A DNA stretch of 64,000 bases from Brachycybe producta. Taxonomy: Eukaryota > Arthropoda > Diplopoda > Playtdesmida > Andrognathidae. Positions 11,212 to 21,700 of the stretch are shown here, one piece after another; within the stretch, counting starts at the first letter, position 1; each line of letters opens with the position of its first letter. The notes beneath the pieces were generated by a model that saw nothing but the letters and a program-made list of their open reading frames with translations, did no database searches and was not told the DNA's origin. Location of the stretch: positions 1,116,001-1,180,000 of the forward strand of contig JAUPFP010000030.1 in NCBI GenBank assembly GCA_036925085.1, in the 5' to 3' direction. Made by a program: the position numbers and the translations under genes.

Positions 11212-11246
<35 letters not shown>
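11172..11246 (+). promoter_or_regulatory. N-box, class C box and GA tract upstream of HES gene B
   Basis: CACGAG (11172-11177, N-box CACNAG) and CACGCG (11206-11211) are further HES-type binding words. A GA tract follows at 11216-11246, 138 bp before the start codon, mirroring gene A. These are short motifs, so their individual significance is modest. Confidence 0.4.
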
Positions 11247-11248
<2 letters not shown>

Positions 11249-11384
11249 CCGTGTGCAATTTGAATGCCGCCACGCTTTTATTTTTTCCACAAACATAATA
11301 ACAGTGTATTAACAAACATCAACTGAAATATTTAAAATAATCCAATTTCTATATAAAATTGTGCGGATCTTTGTATAGAAAAAA

Positions 11385-14300
11385 ATGCCTGCAGAAAAAG
11401 TGACGACAAAAAGTGAAAATAGACGGGTAAAGAAGAATTTGTTTTTCACTCAAATTGAAATTCTAGTGTCTGTGTTTTGACTAGCAAACTTTTTTCATAT
11501 AATTTAAAAATGCAAACGGCTCGCAAAATCCTAATTATTTTATTGTCTTTCAGGTGCAAAATGAAAAAACAAAACAAAAAATGAAGTGGAATGTTTTAGA
11601 AACTAGAAGGGTAGTTCAATCACATAAGGGTATTTTTTCATCTCGATATCTTTCAAAATAAGCTTTTTATCTCAGCTTGAAAATTTTTGTGCGTAAAAAG
11701 TTTATTTTAAAAAAATATCAACATGAAAATATCCTTAAGTGATTTAGTTGCTTTTCTACTTTCTAAAGCATTTTCTAGTTTTTTCTTTTAATTTTTCGTC
11801 TGAAAAAAAAATAATCAAGAGTTTTGTAAACAACTGATTTGAAAAATTATTTAAAAAAAAGCTGGGGCAAAAAAAAAGTTCTTTAGGCAGACGACCACAG
11901 ACCACCTGAACATAAAACTCAATATTAATTAAATTCTATATGTAAAACAGAGCAATAAACCATTGATGGAGAAAAGGCGCCGAGCGAGAATCAATCAAAG
12001 CCTTTCGGAACTAAAGAACCTCATATTGGACGCTATGAAAAAAGATGTAAGTGTCATTAATTATTAACCACAAATAATAAATCACAATATCGAATGACGA
12101 CAATAAAACACGTCCTTTTACATAAAAAAACGGTGGTTCCCAAACTTTTTTTTGGTCATGGCACAGTATTATTTTGCCTTGAGAAAAAGCGGCACATCTA
12201 GCAAAACTCCCGGCACACTGATTTAGTAGTGCATATACGTGTAATAGCCTAGTATTGAAATAGTTAAAAGTTCACTTGAAAATATTAAACTATATTAACA
12301 TATGAAATATGACATCTAAATTATTGGGCGGCATCCCTGACAAAACGGCACATGTCCCCTTTGGGAATCACTGATAATACGACCTCGTAAAGGCTACAAA
12401 TTTGAAATTTCATATACTTGTTCATATTTTATTTGTACAGAAAATTGAAACATATTGGTCAATAATTATTTCATGTAACAGTTTGAAAATAACGTTTGAA
12501 GAATATCGTTATATATAGAAAAAATAGCTTTAATTATGAGGATCACTATTGGAAATGGGCACATTGTCTTCTTGTAATTTAACATTTAATAAGAAAACTT
12601 TATTAATTATTGTATTCTTGTTTCAAATGTTTTCATAGTTTATGTTTTAAAAATCTCAAAGCAAAATGAATTTCGTATTTATGTAATTAAAAAGATGAAA
12701 AAATATTTTCGTATATTTTTTTTCATCTTTGAAATTAGAATAAATACGACATTCATTGAGATTTTTAAAACATAAATTATGAAAACATGTTTCGAAACGA
12801 AAATAAACATCAAAAGGTGGCATATGAAGCATATTATCACCAATATTAGTATTGAGAGTGATGGTAGAAATTATTTCTCAAATTAATTAATTACAATTAA
12901 TAATTGCATTAATGTTTCCACAATACAATTTTTATTGTTGACAAATATGTTTCCATTTTTGGTCAAAAAAAATTTTATCACCTTGTTAACTAGTTTCCAT
13001 AATATTCTATGTTAAACATTTATCTGCACCAACTGGTATAATAGTTCTACATTTTTCAATTAAAAAAAAACTATTTCCAAATTTCAGACATCCAGAAGTA
13101 ATAAATTGGAAAAAGCAGACATTTTAGAAATGGCTGTTCGACATTTGCAAAATCTTCAACTCCAGAAACTGACCTCAGGTAATTAGTAATTACGTACATT
13201 TAATTTCACCAACCAACCGACTTCAGTTTACATTTAGGCTAATTATTGTACAGAACATCCTAGTCCATTTGAAACGTTTATGCATATAACAAATTAAAAA
13301 AAACGATTATTATTTAGTAAAAGCACAACTAATTAATTGTCTGAAGTCATTTATGCCCTAAATAGCTATACAATTGTCAAAACCACTAACAGAAAACGCA
13401 CAATCAAATCCTTTTTTTTTTTTTCTTCTTCTGGATAAAAACCTGTTTTTAAGAAAGAAATCAAATTATGAGACTTTCCAAAAAAATTATTATTGGACAC
13501 ATGCTATTTCTATGGTATCAGAATGTACTCAAAAGGGTTTTAATGGTCATTACGTGTTTTGGTGTACTTGGATGCCAATTTTTCGTCTTAGCCATCATCA
13601 TTCTCTTTGATGTCTGATTAAAATAAACAATGGTTTTCTGAATGCATGCATGCACTGAAGAACAGAAAAGACATTTCAAATATACAATCAATAATAAAGT
13701 TCTATTTTCTATTGTAGTTTCTGCAACAGCCACAACATCCTCTGAGGATGAATTGGGCGTCCACCAACATCAAAAGCACAACAAATATCGTGCCGGATAT
13801 AATGAGTGTGCCAAGGAAGTGTCGCGTTTTTTGGATACGGTCGATGGCATCGATTCGGTTGTACGAGGGCGATTGGTTGCTCATCTCTTGAATTGTTTGA
13901 ACGAAATGTCCTCCGAATCATCAACAATCAACAAAGGAAACAATAACAATAATAGACCTATAGTGCCTCCTGCATGCATCACTGCAAAAGATGACGATGA
14001 CAGTGGTTGCAATGTGACAGACTATAGTGTGAGCATGGACATGGAACCATCCTCCTCGGATGACACATCATCATTATCGTCGTCGTCGTCGTCGTCACCG
14101 GTGTCCTCGTCTGTCGATTGTCCACTTCCGGTCACCTCGACATCTTCCGTTGCCCAACCTATTCATATCCACATTCCAGCCACTTCTATTCCTCTCAGAA
14201 TTTTCTCATCAAATGGACATGATCAGGAAAAAGGAAATTCACCAAAAAATTCTACGGTAGTTTCTTCGCCTGCCGCCTTTAATGGACTTCAACTCATTCC

Positions 14301-14562
14301 TACTAGGCTGTCAACGGGTGAATTTGCCTTTGTAGTTCCGAATTCCCAGTCATGCAGTCCCATTCCCACCATAAATGGCACCGTGTCTTCTTCGTCCTCA
14401 TCTTTGGTGTCTTCTATTTCTTCGTACCCACAATCATCATCACAAAATTCAAAAATTGATCATATCCATCATGCGCGTCCTTCTTCCAGTTGTGGTTATT
14501 CGAAACGCAACAAACCTATTCCTTTAGTGATCAAAGACGAGTCCGTTTGGAGACCATGGTGA
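11385..14562 (+). CDS. hes: HES/Hairy-Deadpan-type bHLH-Orange transcriptional repressor (gene B)
   Basis: Coding exons are 11385-11426, 11951-12046, 13088-13178 and 13718-14562 (stop TGA). All introns are GT-AG; the first two are phase 0 and the third phase 1. The protein is 357 aa. Exon 1 gives only 14 residues before [14 protein letters not shown]. Exon 2 has exactly the length of its gene A counterpart (96 nt). Helix 2 contains [15 protein letters not shown], and the Orange domain is about residues 98-140. Ser-rich stretches follow, then [19 protein letters not shown] near 266. The tail [16 protein letters not shown] joins a CtBP-like PxPLVIK word, a psi-K-x-E SUMO consensus (IKDE) and the Groucho motif. 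Role: nuclear repressor, probable Notch effector. It is a paralogue of gene A, 4.7 kb downstream on the same strand. The extra third intron splits bHLH from Orange. Confidence 0.94.
11515..11830. mobile_element. R2 foldback element in intron 1 of HES gene B
   Basis: Left half: TCTTTCAGGTGCAAAATGA, then TTTTAGAAACTAGAAGGGTAG. The complementary half runs to about 11830. R2 pieces also occupy intron 1 of HES gene A. Confidence 0.65.
12131..12373. mobile_element. hAT-like MITE in intron 2 of HES gene B
   Basis: The 243-bp unit begins CGGTGGTTCCCAAACTTTTT and ends with the complement of CAGTGATTCCCAAAGGGG. CAGTGGTTCCCAAA-type termini are typical of hAT elements. The flanking octamers do not match, so the target duplication has decayed or the ends are slightly misplaced. 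Confidence 0.55.
12632..12790. repeat. long inverted repeat in intron 2 of HES gene B
   Basis: The left arm TTTATGTTTTAAAAATCTCA recurs in complement on the right, with GTATTTAT and AAAGATGAAAAA blocks pairing further in. The arms are about 70 bp and the loop short. There are no target duplications and no coding potential. Confidence 0.55.
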
Positions 14563-14670
14563 TTTTTCTTCCGGATTTCAGAAATTGAAATGAAAGTGCT
14601 TCTTTTGCACATTAGCACTGAACTCAATTTGAATTCAGATTGGCAAAAATCTTTTTTCTACCTAGTCTTA

Positions 14671-14680
14671 AATAAATAAA
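14671..14680 (+). terminator. proximal poly(A) signal of HES gene B
   Basis: Two overlapping AATAAA hexamers about 110 nt after the stop codon. Use of this signal would leave the miR-7-type sites out of the mRNA. Confidence 0.4.
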
Positions 14681-14743
14681 ATGGATCCAGAATGAATTTC
14701 TTAGTAATTTGTTGCATAAGTACAATCTTTCAATATATCACAA

Positions 14744-14782
14744 GTCTTCCTAATTTGAACACCTTTGTAACCAACGTCTTCC
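14744..14782 (+). promoter_or_regulatory. two miR-7 seed matches (GY boxes) in HES gene B 3' UTR
   Basis: GTCTTCC occurs at 14744-14750 and 14776-14782; the second is followed by A, making an 8-mer match to the miR-7 5' end. In Drosophila the same heptamer (GY box) mediates miR-7 repression of Notch-target bHLH and Bearded-family mRNAs, and hairy is a known target. The sites lie between the two candidate poly(A) signals, so they matter only in the longer 3' UTR. Confidence 0.55.
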
Positions 14783-14907
14783 AGTTAGAAATTACAATTG
14801 TTACAAATTTTCTTTAAATGTTTCAAGTGTCTATTCGAATGATGTTTTATTGGGGGCCTTATTAAAGTTACCAAATAGTATTAAGTTGATATATCATTTG
14901 TATTTCA

Positions 14908-14913
14908 AATAAA
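14908..14913 (+). terminator. distal poly(A) signal of HES gene B
   Basis: AATAAA about 350 nt after the stop codon, followed within 30 nt by a T/G-containing stretch. Confidence 0.45.
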
Positions 14914-14920
14914 AATGTAT

Positions 14921-15677
14921 ATAATAATGTGTAGTCGTCATCTTGTAAAATTATTTCTTGTATTCATTAGAATCAAAAGATTTTGTTATTTCGTCACCAT
15001 TTTCAATACTCATTTTTTTTTAGTTTCATTTCTTCAACTAAATCTGACCTGTCTTTTCATAACATCAGAGCAATCTGGCTACTTTTCATAAGCTTAGGCT
15101 ACTTTGCACTATGACCCACAAATAGTATTTCCCCTTAGAACACGGGACAACTGATTAGCTTTAAATTGTGGTCACACAGTACTTCAAGGTTCAGACTACT
15201 GTATACGATTCCTATGAACAGCTAACAATTTGTAAAACATTTTGTCACAAGTCTATCTTGGAATTCTTTCCTATCTTTTCCGAAATAGTTTGGGTGTTCG
15301 TACTTTTTACCAATATTTTACCAACACTGATATTGATAACATGACCTAATAAGTAGACTAACAACAAAAGCAAACAAGAAATTTAACAATTTTCCGTTAC
15401 CTAGGGATAAAAAGCACCCGACACATAGTCTGACTCCAGTTTCAGGTATGTACTGTTTATTTATAACAGAGGGGTGAAATTGCATTCACCATCCCTAACT
15501 GAGTAAACCAAAAATTCCATTTGGTCATATATTAACTTAATAAGTGCAAGAAGGCACACGCCTACAAATACAGTTGTTCATGGTAACACACAAACAAAAT
15601 ACCAGTTCACCAATGAACACCTACCTTTTGAATTCAAACAAACCAAATTCCGGTACTACAACCAGTTTGGTCATATA
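14921..15677. other. gene-less stretch
   Basis: No exon or classified repeat seen. It contains AGCTTTA near 15160, the Brd-box word, but it lies beyond the likely end of the HES gene B transcript. Confidence 0.5.
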
Positions 15678-15982
15678 CAGGGTGACCATTAAGTTTAGCA
15701 TCCTAGAAAAAAATACTAAAAAGGAAAAATTCTATTCACAAAACTGGCTCAATCAATATGTCCAACATTTTTCTTAATAATTTCTTAGAATGGTTCAATT
15801 TTACAATTTTCTCCAATTTTTATATCAGCATTTGTCAAATAAAACTATTTCTAACACTGTGCACTTAAGAGCTATCAACTGGTTTAGCACACAACTGAAT
15901 GATGTCGCATACAAAATGTTCAACACTCCTAATTTTCAGAATATGAATTTTTCTTTTTATGTCAGACTTATGTGACACCCTG
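15678..15982. mobile_element. R4-type MITE, 305 bp
   Basis: TA then CAGGGTGACCATTAAGTTTA on the left; the right end complements CAGGGTGTCACATAAGTCTG then TA. The TA borders and CAGGGTG termini are mariner-like. No transposase. Confidence 0.55.
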
Positions 15983-16604
15983 TAGATCTCCTGTATGTCT
16001 ACATGTATATGCTGCTCACGGGCATACCTGTCCTCGACGTGATGGCTAGGAAGGCAAGCAATCAGCATATCTCACATACAGTAGGGTGTCAAAACACATG
16101 CCCAAATAAATGAACGAGGAGATTGGTGTACCAGATGGGTCTACAAAGGTGGAATACATAAATATACTTGGTGCCTATGGTCAACCTTCCAATGGCTTAC
16201 ACGATTTTTCATGTCAGAAACAAGAAAAAAAAACCCCTTCATAAACTTATATCGTTCCAGAAGATGATTTATATTAATGGAGAAAAAAATTGAAGTAGTA
16301 TAGGGAGGGGATTTGAAGGTTTTTTTTTCCAAAAAAAAAAAAATCTATCCCTTTCTCAAGGTCCAGGTAACAAAAGATCACATACATAGACAGCATAGCG
16401 CATTGCTTAGCAAGTGGCCAATACATTACACTAACATTAAATAACCCACAGAGAGAAAGGTCAGCTACAAAAGTTAGCCACATTAACCACTTTTTGGTCT
16501 GACCCAGACGTAAAATAAAACATTCGTGACAACCAAAAATACACACACAACACACACACACTCTCACTCATTTATATTCGAGTCTGTATTTAATGTCTTT
16601 ATAT

Positions 16605-16737
16605 ATAAAGACATTAAATACTTAGTGAAACTTGTTTGTTGCAAAAATAAAACACAAGTGAATAATGCAATGAATGACACCAGTGTCCATATTTAGCAAT
16701 TAAATTGATACGAAAAAAAAAAGATCATATTAATTTT
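16605..16737. other. spacer before R3
   Basis: A short palindrome, TTTAATGTCTTTATATATAA and its complement, lies just before it (about 16588-16620). Nothing else is recognised. Confidence 0.4.
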
Positions 16738-16814
16738 GCTCGGATTTTTATGCAAATATCAAGCAGATTTTTTCTCTATTTGTGGCTAAAATTTCAAATT
16801 ATGAATTAATCATT

Positions 16815-16846
<32 letters not shown>

Positions 16847-17066
16847 TAGAGAAACTGTTATTATGCTTTTTCGAATCAAAAAGGCCGGTTAGAGGATAGA
16901 AATCTGGTTACTATCAGTTGTCAACTACAGTTCTAGCCTCTAACCAGTGTTTTAGACTGAAAACACCATAATTGTTGGTTGATCTAAACACATTTGGTTC
17001 TTCTGCGACAGATTGAGAAACAGTTGCTTGATATTGCATAAAAATCCAAGCCCTGCTTATAACAGA
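16738..17066. mobile_element. R3 foldback element with expanded ATC microsatellite
   Basis: It starts GCTCGGATTTTTATGCAA and ends with the complement. The inner arms share GGTTAGAGG and CCTCTAACC blocks. An ATC array at 16809-16848 sits where other copies have only a few ATC units. Confidence 0.65.
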
Positions 17067-17099
17067 TCGGAATATCGACTTTATTAGTTAATTTTATAA

Positions 17100-17335
17100 A
17101 TGCTAAAATGCTCAAAATGAACTTTTTACAGACAAAAATTAAAAAAAAATATTTTCAGCTTAAAGTTGGGTTTATTTCAAACTGACATAAAAAGGATATA
17201 CTTTTAAAAGATACCGTATCAACATGAAAACACCCATTAAATGATTGAACGACCCTTCTAGTTTCTAAACCACACTCAAGTGTCTGCATTTTGTACCTTG
17301 TACCTGAAATACAGAATAATCGGAATTCGATAAAA
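17100..17335. mobile_element. R2 foldback fragment
   Basis: It contains CAACATGAAAACACCCATTA, then CCCTTCTAGTTTCTAAACCA and CTGAAATACAGAATAATC, the right half of R2. The left half is degenerate. Confidence 0.55.
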
Positions 17336-17404
17336 AGTATCCAAACCCTGACAATTGAATCCCTAACACTATAGTTTGGAGTTGTAATGTTAATTATAAT
17401 TGGT

Positions 17405-17590
17405 ACATTTGGGGTCATGAGCACACAGACCACTTTTAACCACTTTTTGTGCTGCAAACTGAAGTCGCAGGTGGTTAGGTTGTGGTTGCAATGTATTTTC
17501 TATGTAAAGACTAACAAATGGTCCGTTTTGGCGACAACCCGACTTCATTCTGCAGTCGAAAAGTGGTCTGTATGTTCCAACCCTAAAAAT
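17405..17590. mobile_element. R6 foldback element
   Basis: Arms with GACCACTTTT and AACTGAAGTCGCAGG on the left pair with the complement of CTGCAGTCGAAAAGTGGTC on the right. GTTTTGGCGACAACCCGACT is shared with 58800-59250 and 60300-60495. Confidence 0.5.
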
Positions 17591-18859
17591 TACCCAGGGG
17601 CTCACTCACACAATTAAGTGATAAATAAACAAAACAAATGATGAGCCAATTTCTGTATCTGATTTTTTTTTACCAATAAAATAAATGTTGTAGATTATTT
17701 TGAAAAATTCAGGAAGTAGTGGTATTTCATGTGGGGCTGAGGGAGAGGGGGGGGGCACTGACTGACTGAAATCGTCGAGGGGAGGAGGGGGGAAACAGTG
17801 AGGGTAAAAAACAAAAATAGGTCAAATCAACATTATCGTAAATTTCAATCAAAAATAAAACAGAGACACACCTACAACCCCCTACCATCAATCTCACCAT
17901 AAATTCTCATTCTACGATTCTACCCCACCATAAATTAATTCCAATTTAACAGATTAATTACAACTTTCTCACCCTCATTTTTAGAACCATATTGGATTTT
18001 TTTTTTCAAACGTTGTGCACTGACTGGAACACAACACACTTTTTCTTCATTGCTAATGTATATAACACAAAAGATAAAAAAACCTATTGTTGTATTTGAA
18101 AAACTACTCTGTAAGTAGTAAAGAAGGCATGTGACAGAGAGACAAACGTCCAATTGTAGAACCTGTTTAAATTCCTTTTGCTGCAAAACAAACCCAATGG
18201 ATGTTTTTAACTGGTAAATCATTTCGAATGCGAAAAGTTTGCATGAAATGCACAACAGTTCGAACATTATTGGGTACCACTATGATATACCATATGTAAG
18301 TGTGAAATATGCAATAATAATCAGTTTAATCCAAAATAAAAAAAATAATTAAATAAACCAAAAAAGATGTTGCACATTTGCAGTTTGGTCCTAATAATTT
18401 CTGTGGTCCAATAGTGTTAAGTCTGAAATTGCGGCCTTGGACAAGCACCTCAGATATAATCCCGACTACTGGCCAGAGGCTCATGGACGACACAGGTGGA
18501 TGTGAACACCTAACGGCCTATGGAATGTAAAATGTAGTCATAGAGGCATGTTTTTTTTTAAAAAAAAAGTGTGCTTTAAATAAGATGGATTTCTATCGTG
18601 ACTGTCAGATTAAGATACAAAATAACAAATAGTTACTATAATGCAAAAATACAATTCGAGAAGATGCTAATTTCAGGTAAATAGGTAGCTCCACTCAATC
18701 ACTCGTGAATTATTAGGCTGCCACAAAAAAAGAATTAACCTAACAAACACAGTAATACACATAGACTCTATACAAACACACACACTGTGACGCACACACT
18801 TGTCTAAGTCTTACTTATAAATTCTACACAATAAAGAAACACCTGATGAATAATATATA
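17591..18859. other. gene-less stretch with a possible SINE remnant
   Basis: About 18415-18540 contains GCGGCCTTGGACAAGCACCT, reminiscent of the CTTGGACAAG word in the conserved core of several tRNA-derived SINEs, but no tRNA head was identified. The rest is AT-rich, with a G-rich patch at 17738-17800. Confidence 0.35.
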
Positions 18860-19587
18860 CAGGGTGTCCATAAAGCAATTGGACAGTTTCAATTTGTAAT
18901 AACTTCAATTCAATTCAACTCCAGGACACCTGTAATCAGCTCGAGAGCCATTGTGGCGAGGCTTGCCACTTTTCCTCCTTTGTGGAGAACAGTCCTCCAT
19001 TCGGTGGAAATGTCCTCCGACCAGGACCGTATCTCACAAAGGCAAACATGTCCTCCACACAATAAATTGTATAAAAAATTAAATACGTTCGTGGAGGATG
19101 GTTCTGGCCGGAGGACAGTTCTTCCGAATGGAGGACTGTTTTCCACAGGTGGCAAGCCTAATTGTGGCAGGGGAGGAAATTCCCAATCATAGTTGAACTT
19201 GATTGTCATTTAGACAAAATTCAGACATCATTATCAAATTGAAATTGTCACTCTAAATACATTTAGATAGAATGACCACAAATGATCACTTTTATATAAT
19301 AAGATATAAAACAATCTGTAAAATGCAACTGAAATGGACACAAAACCTCACTCGATCTCGTCTCAACGATCTTTGTGATAGAATAACAAATGTGACCAGT
19401 GCTATAGCTCAAACTCGTATGCAGAACACGTGTTCGGAGGGAACTTTATGATTCAATAATTAAATGTACTAAATCTTGAATAAATTTCTTTACAGTTGCA
19501 TTTTACACATTGTATCTTACATGTATATACTGTAGAAGAGAAGTTATTAAAAATGAAAACCGCACAACGGACTTTATAGACACCCTG
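18860..19587. mobile_element. R4 element, 728 bp, with nested hAT MITE
   Basis: TA then CAGGGTGTCCATAAAG on the left; the right end complements CAGGGTGTCTATAAAG then TA. A CAGGGTGTCC terminus and TA target are common in mariner-like elements. No transposase reading frame. The hAT-like unit at 18958-19160 lies inside. Confidence 0.65.
18958..19160. mobile_element. hAT-like foldback MITE, 203 bp
   Basis: Termini AGGCTTGCCAC and its complement are followed inward by paired CAGTCCTCCATTCGG blocks. The octamer ATTGTGGC directly flanks both ends (18950-18957 and 19161-19168). An 8-bp target duplication is diagnostic for hAT-class insertion. Confidence 0.75.
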
Positions 19588-21524
19588 TATATTTAAGGCA
19601 GGATCGCACACTGACATCAACATTGTGCAAAAAAAAAGATGCATTAGAAGATTAAGATTTTAGAAGCTGAAAATAAGAAAACAGTTATTGAGTAAGATAT
19701 TATGAGCTTCTGAACAAGTTGAGTTATTCAGTCATAATTTTAAAATTCTGTTCAAAACTAATGTAAAATGGATGTATTTCATCTTTTTTGATTGTCAACC
19801 TGAAGAAGAAAATTCATAAAATGTTTATTTTATGTATTCTACTTTCTTTGACTTCATATTTTGTGCAGCTGGTAGTGATACATCTTAAAACATTCCTTTA
19901 TTAAAAGTTAAATAATAAGAATGAGATATGAAATTCAATGAAGCATGGATGGATCACCGGTGTCTGTCACTCGCCTTCCGTTTTGTGCGATTTATTCAAA
20001 AATTGCTTAACTCTCAAACCCATTGATTACTAAAGGGGCACCCAATTAGAGAATTCTAGAGTGTCTCATGAATAATAATAATAATAATAATAATAAACAA
20101 TAAAGACCACACCCAAAGATGTTTTTAAATTTTTTGTTTGTTTATAACATGGCAACAACTCAGCAATATTTTTTGCCTTAAATTGAAAACATCAGAAGGA
20201 CACATTTGAATAATTACAAAATTTCTATGAAAAAAATTATTTGTAAGCAAACAAACCTTGAAATTCTCAAGAGAAATTTCGATACAAGTAAACACATATA
20301 TATCAATATTTGTTAAAGGTAAATACTGTATTTTCTGACAGTATACAACCCTCATATTTGACTAACTACAGTAAGATTCACTAGCAAGCCATAGAGCTGA
20401 GCAAAGCCCTGTACTTCTTGAACGTTTGTTTGCTAGCTGCAGAAAATATTGCTTTGTCCAGACTGCCATATTTGCTTTCTGCAGCTTCAAAGCTACTGCC
20501 TGATGTTGATTTCTTTTATCTAAAGCAGCAAAATTTAAAGCCAAAAACTGCATTTTTGCATCAAAATCTTTAATAGGATACTTTAAAAGCTTAGCTTTAA
20601 AGATGCCAAAAGTAAAATGTAGTTGGAGCAGGCGTTTATTTGGGACAAATTTGTAACTTTAAACAAAAACTCTTTCCCGACTTTCAACTCCTTCGCATAA
20701 TTTGTGCAGCCACTTGATTGGGGGGGGGGGGTCCCAAGTGTTCTATTTTACTGAAATCTTTCTCAATATGTAGACCTATTTATGCAGATTTATTTAGAAA
20801 AATATCCTACATACAGCATATAATAATCAACTGAAATCTCCTCTCCTCCATTTTATATAGATTTATACATCAATTTAATTTCCCTTGACATACATGAGTA
20901 CATGTATATTACAAAAAAAATATATATAACATGAAAATTTGTTACTTTGTTTTTTTTTGTTGTGTGTGTTTTCATTCTGAATTAATAATCACTTCCAAAT
21001 AACAGATCAAATTCAATTCCAACTATAAAACAGATTTTTTTTTTAAAAATAAAAATTACAAAGTTCTGCAATTTGTAATTGAGTCTGTATCTAAGGTGTT
21101 TAGAGATAACACAAATAATAAAGATTATCCCCATAAAAATAAATATAAAACAAAAACTGGTTCGCAATTTGTTCAGTAATGATAACCGCCCTTTATATTA
21201 TAGACACGTCTTTCTCTTCAAGAAATAAAGCTTCGTCTTCAGGCAAAATCACCTTCCTCACAACTACAACATAATATATTCAATTATTCATTGCTTAAGC
21301 AGTTTAAAAGGCGGAGTAATCCCTATCCTATCTACCTACCTACCTACCTACCTAACCTACTCTATAAAAAATACGCATAAAAACCAAATGGATTGATTAT
21401 ACCTCTCCAATTAGATATGATACCACTGAAAGTTAAGGGTTACTACACAAAGGGTGCAAAATTCAGCCCAAAAACCAAACAAAAAAGTTTAGTCTCCTCC
21501 ACCTCAATGCAATTCCACCCATCT
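19588..21524. other. gene-less stretch with possible LINE fragment
   Basis: 20380-20430 on the + strand is about 75% similar by eye to 39806-39850 (AGCAARCCRTAGAGCTRAGC) and may come from the same retroelement. Poly-G at 20719-20729 and a CTAC array at 21332-21354 are simple repeats. No host exon seen. Confidence 0.35.
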
Positions 21525-21700
21525 ACAGGGTGTCCCATAACACAATGCAACAGTTATTGTGTTTTATATCTTTGGCTTTTGACAATGCATCTCAAATGCT
21601 GCAATTGGACTTTTGTCCTTCTGGCCCACGTCTTCTTGGCTGTTTGTAGAGTAATTTTTCAAATTCAAATTAATGAAAATGCCTTTGTAATGCCTAGCGA
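21525..21700 (+). mobile_element. R4-like terminus with dispersed repeat
   Basis: TACAGGGTGTCCCATAACAC opens a repeat continuing through GCTGCAATTGGACTTTTGTC. The same block lies in intron 1 of HES gene A (4647) and near 33702. No right terminus was found. Confidence 0.45.

Noticed and set aside
18953-19209. Overlapping frames on both strands with repeated Pro/Glu words
   Set aside because: They translate the two arms of the hAT foldback at 18958-19160.
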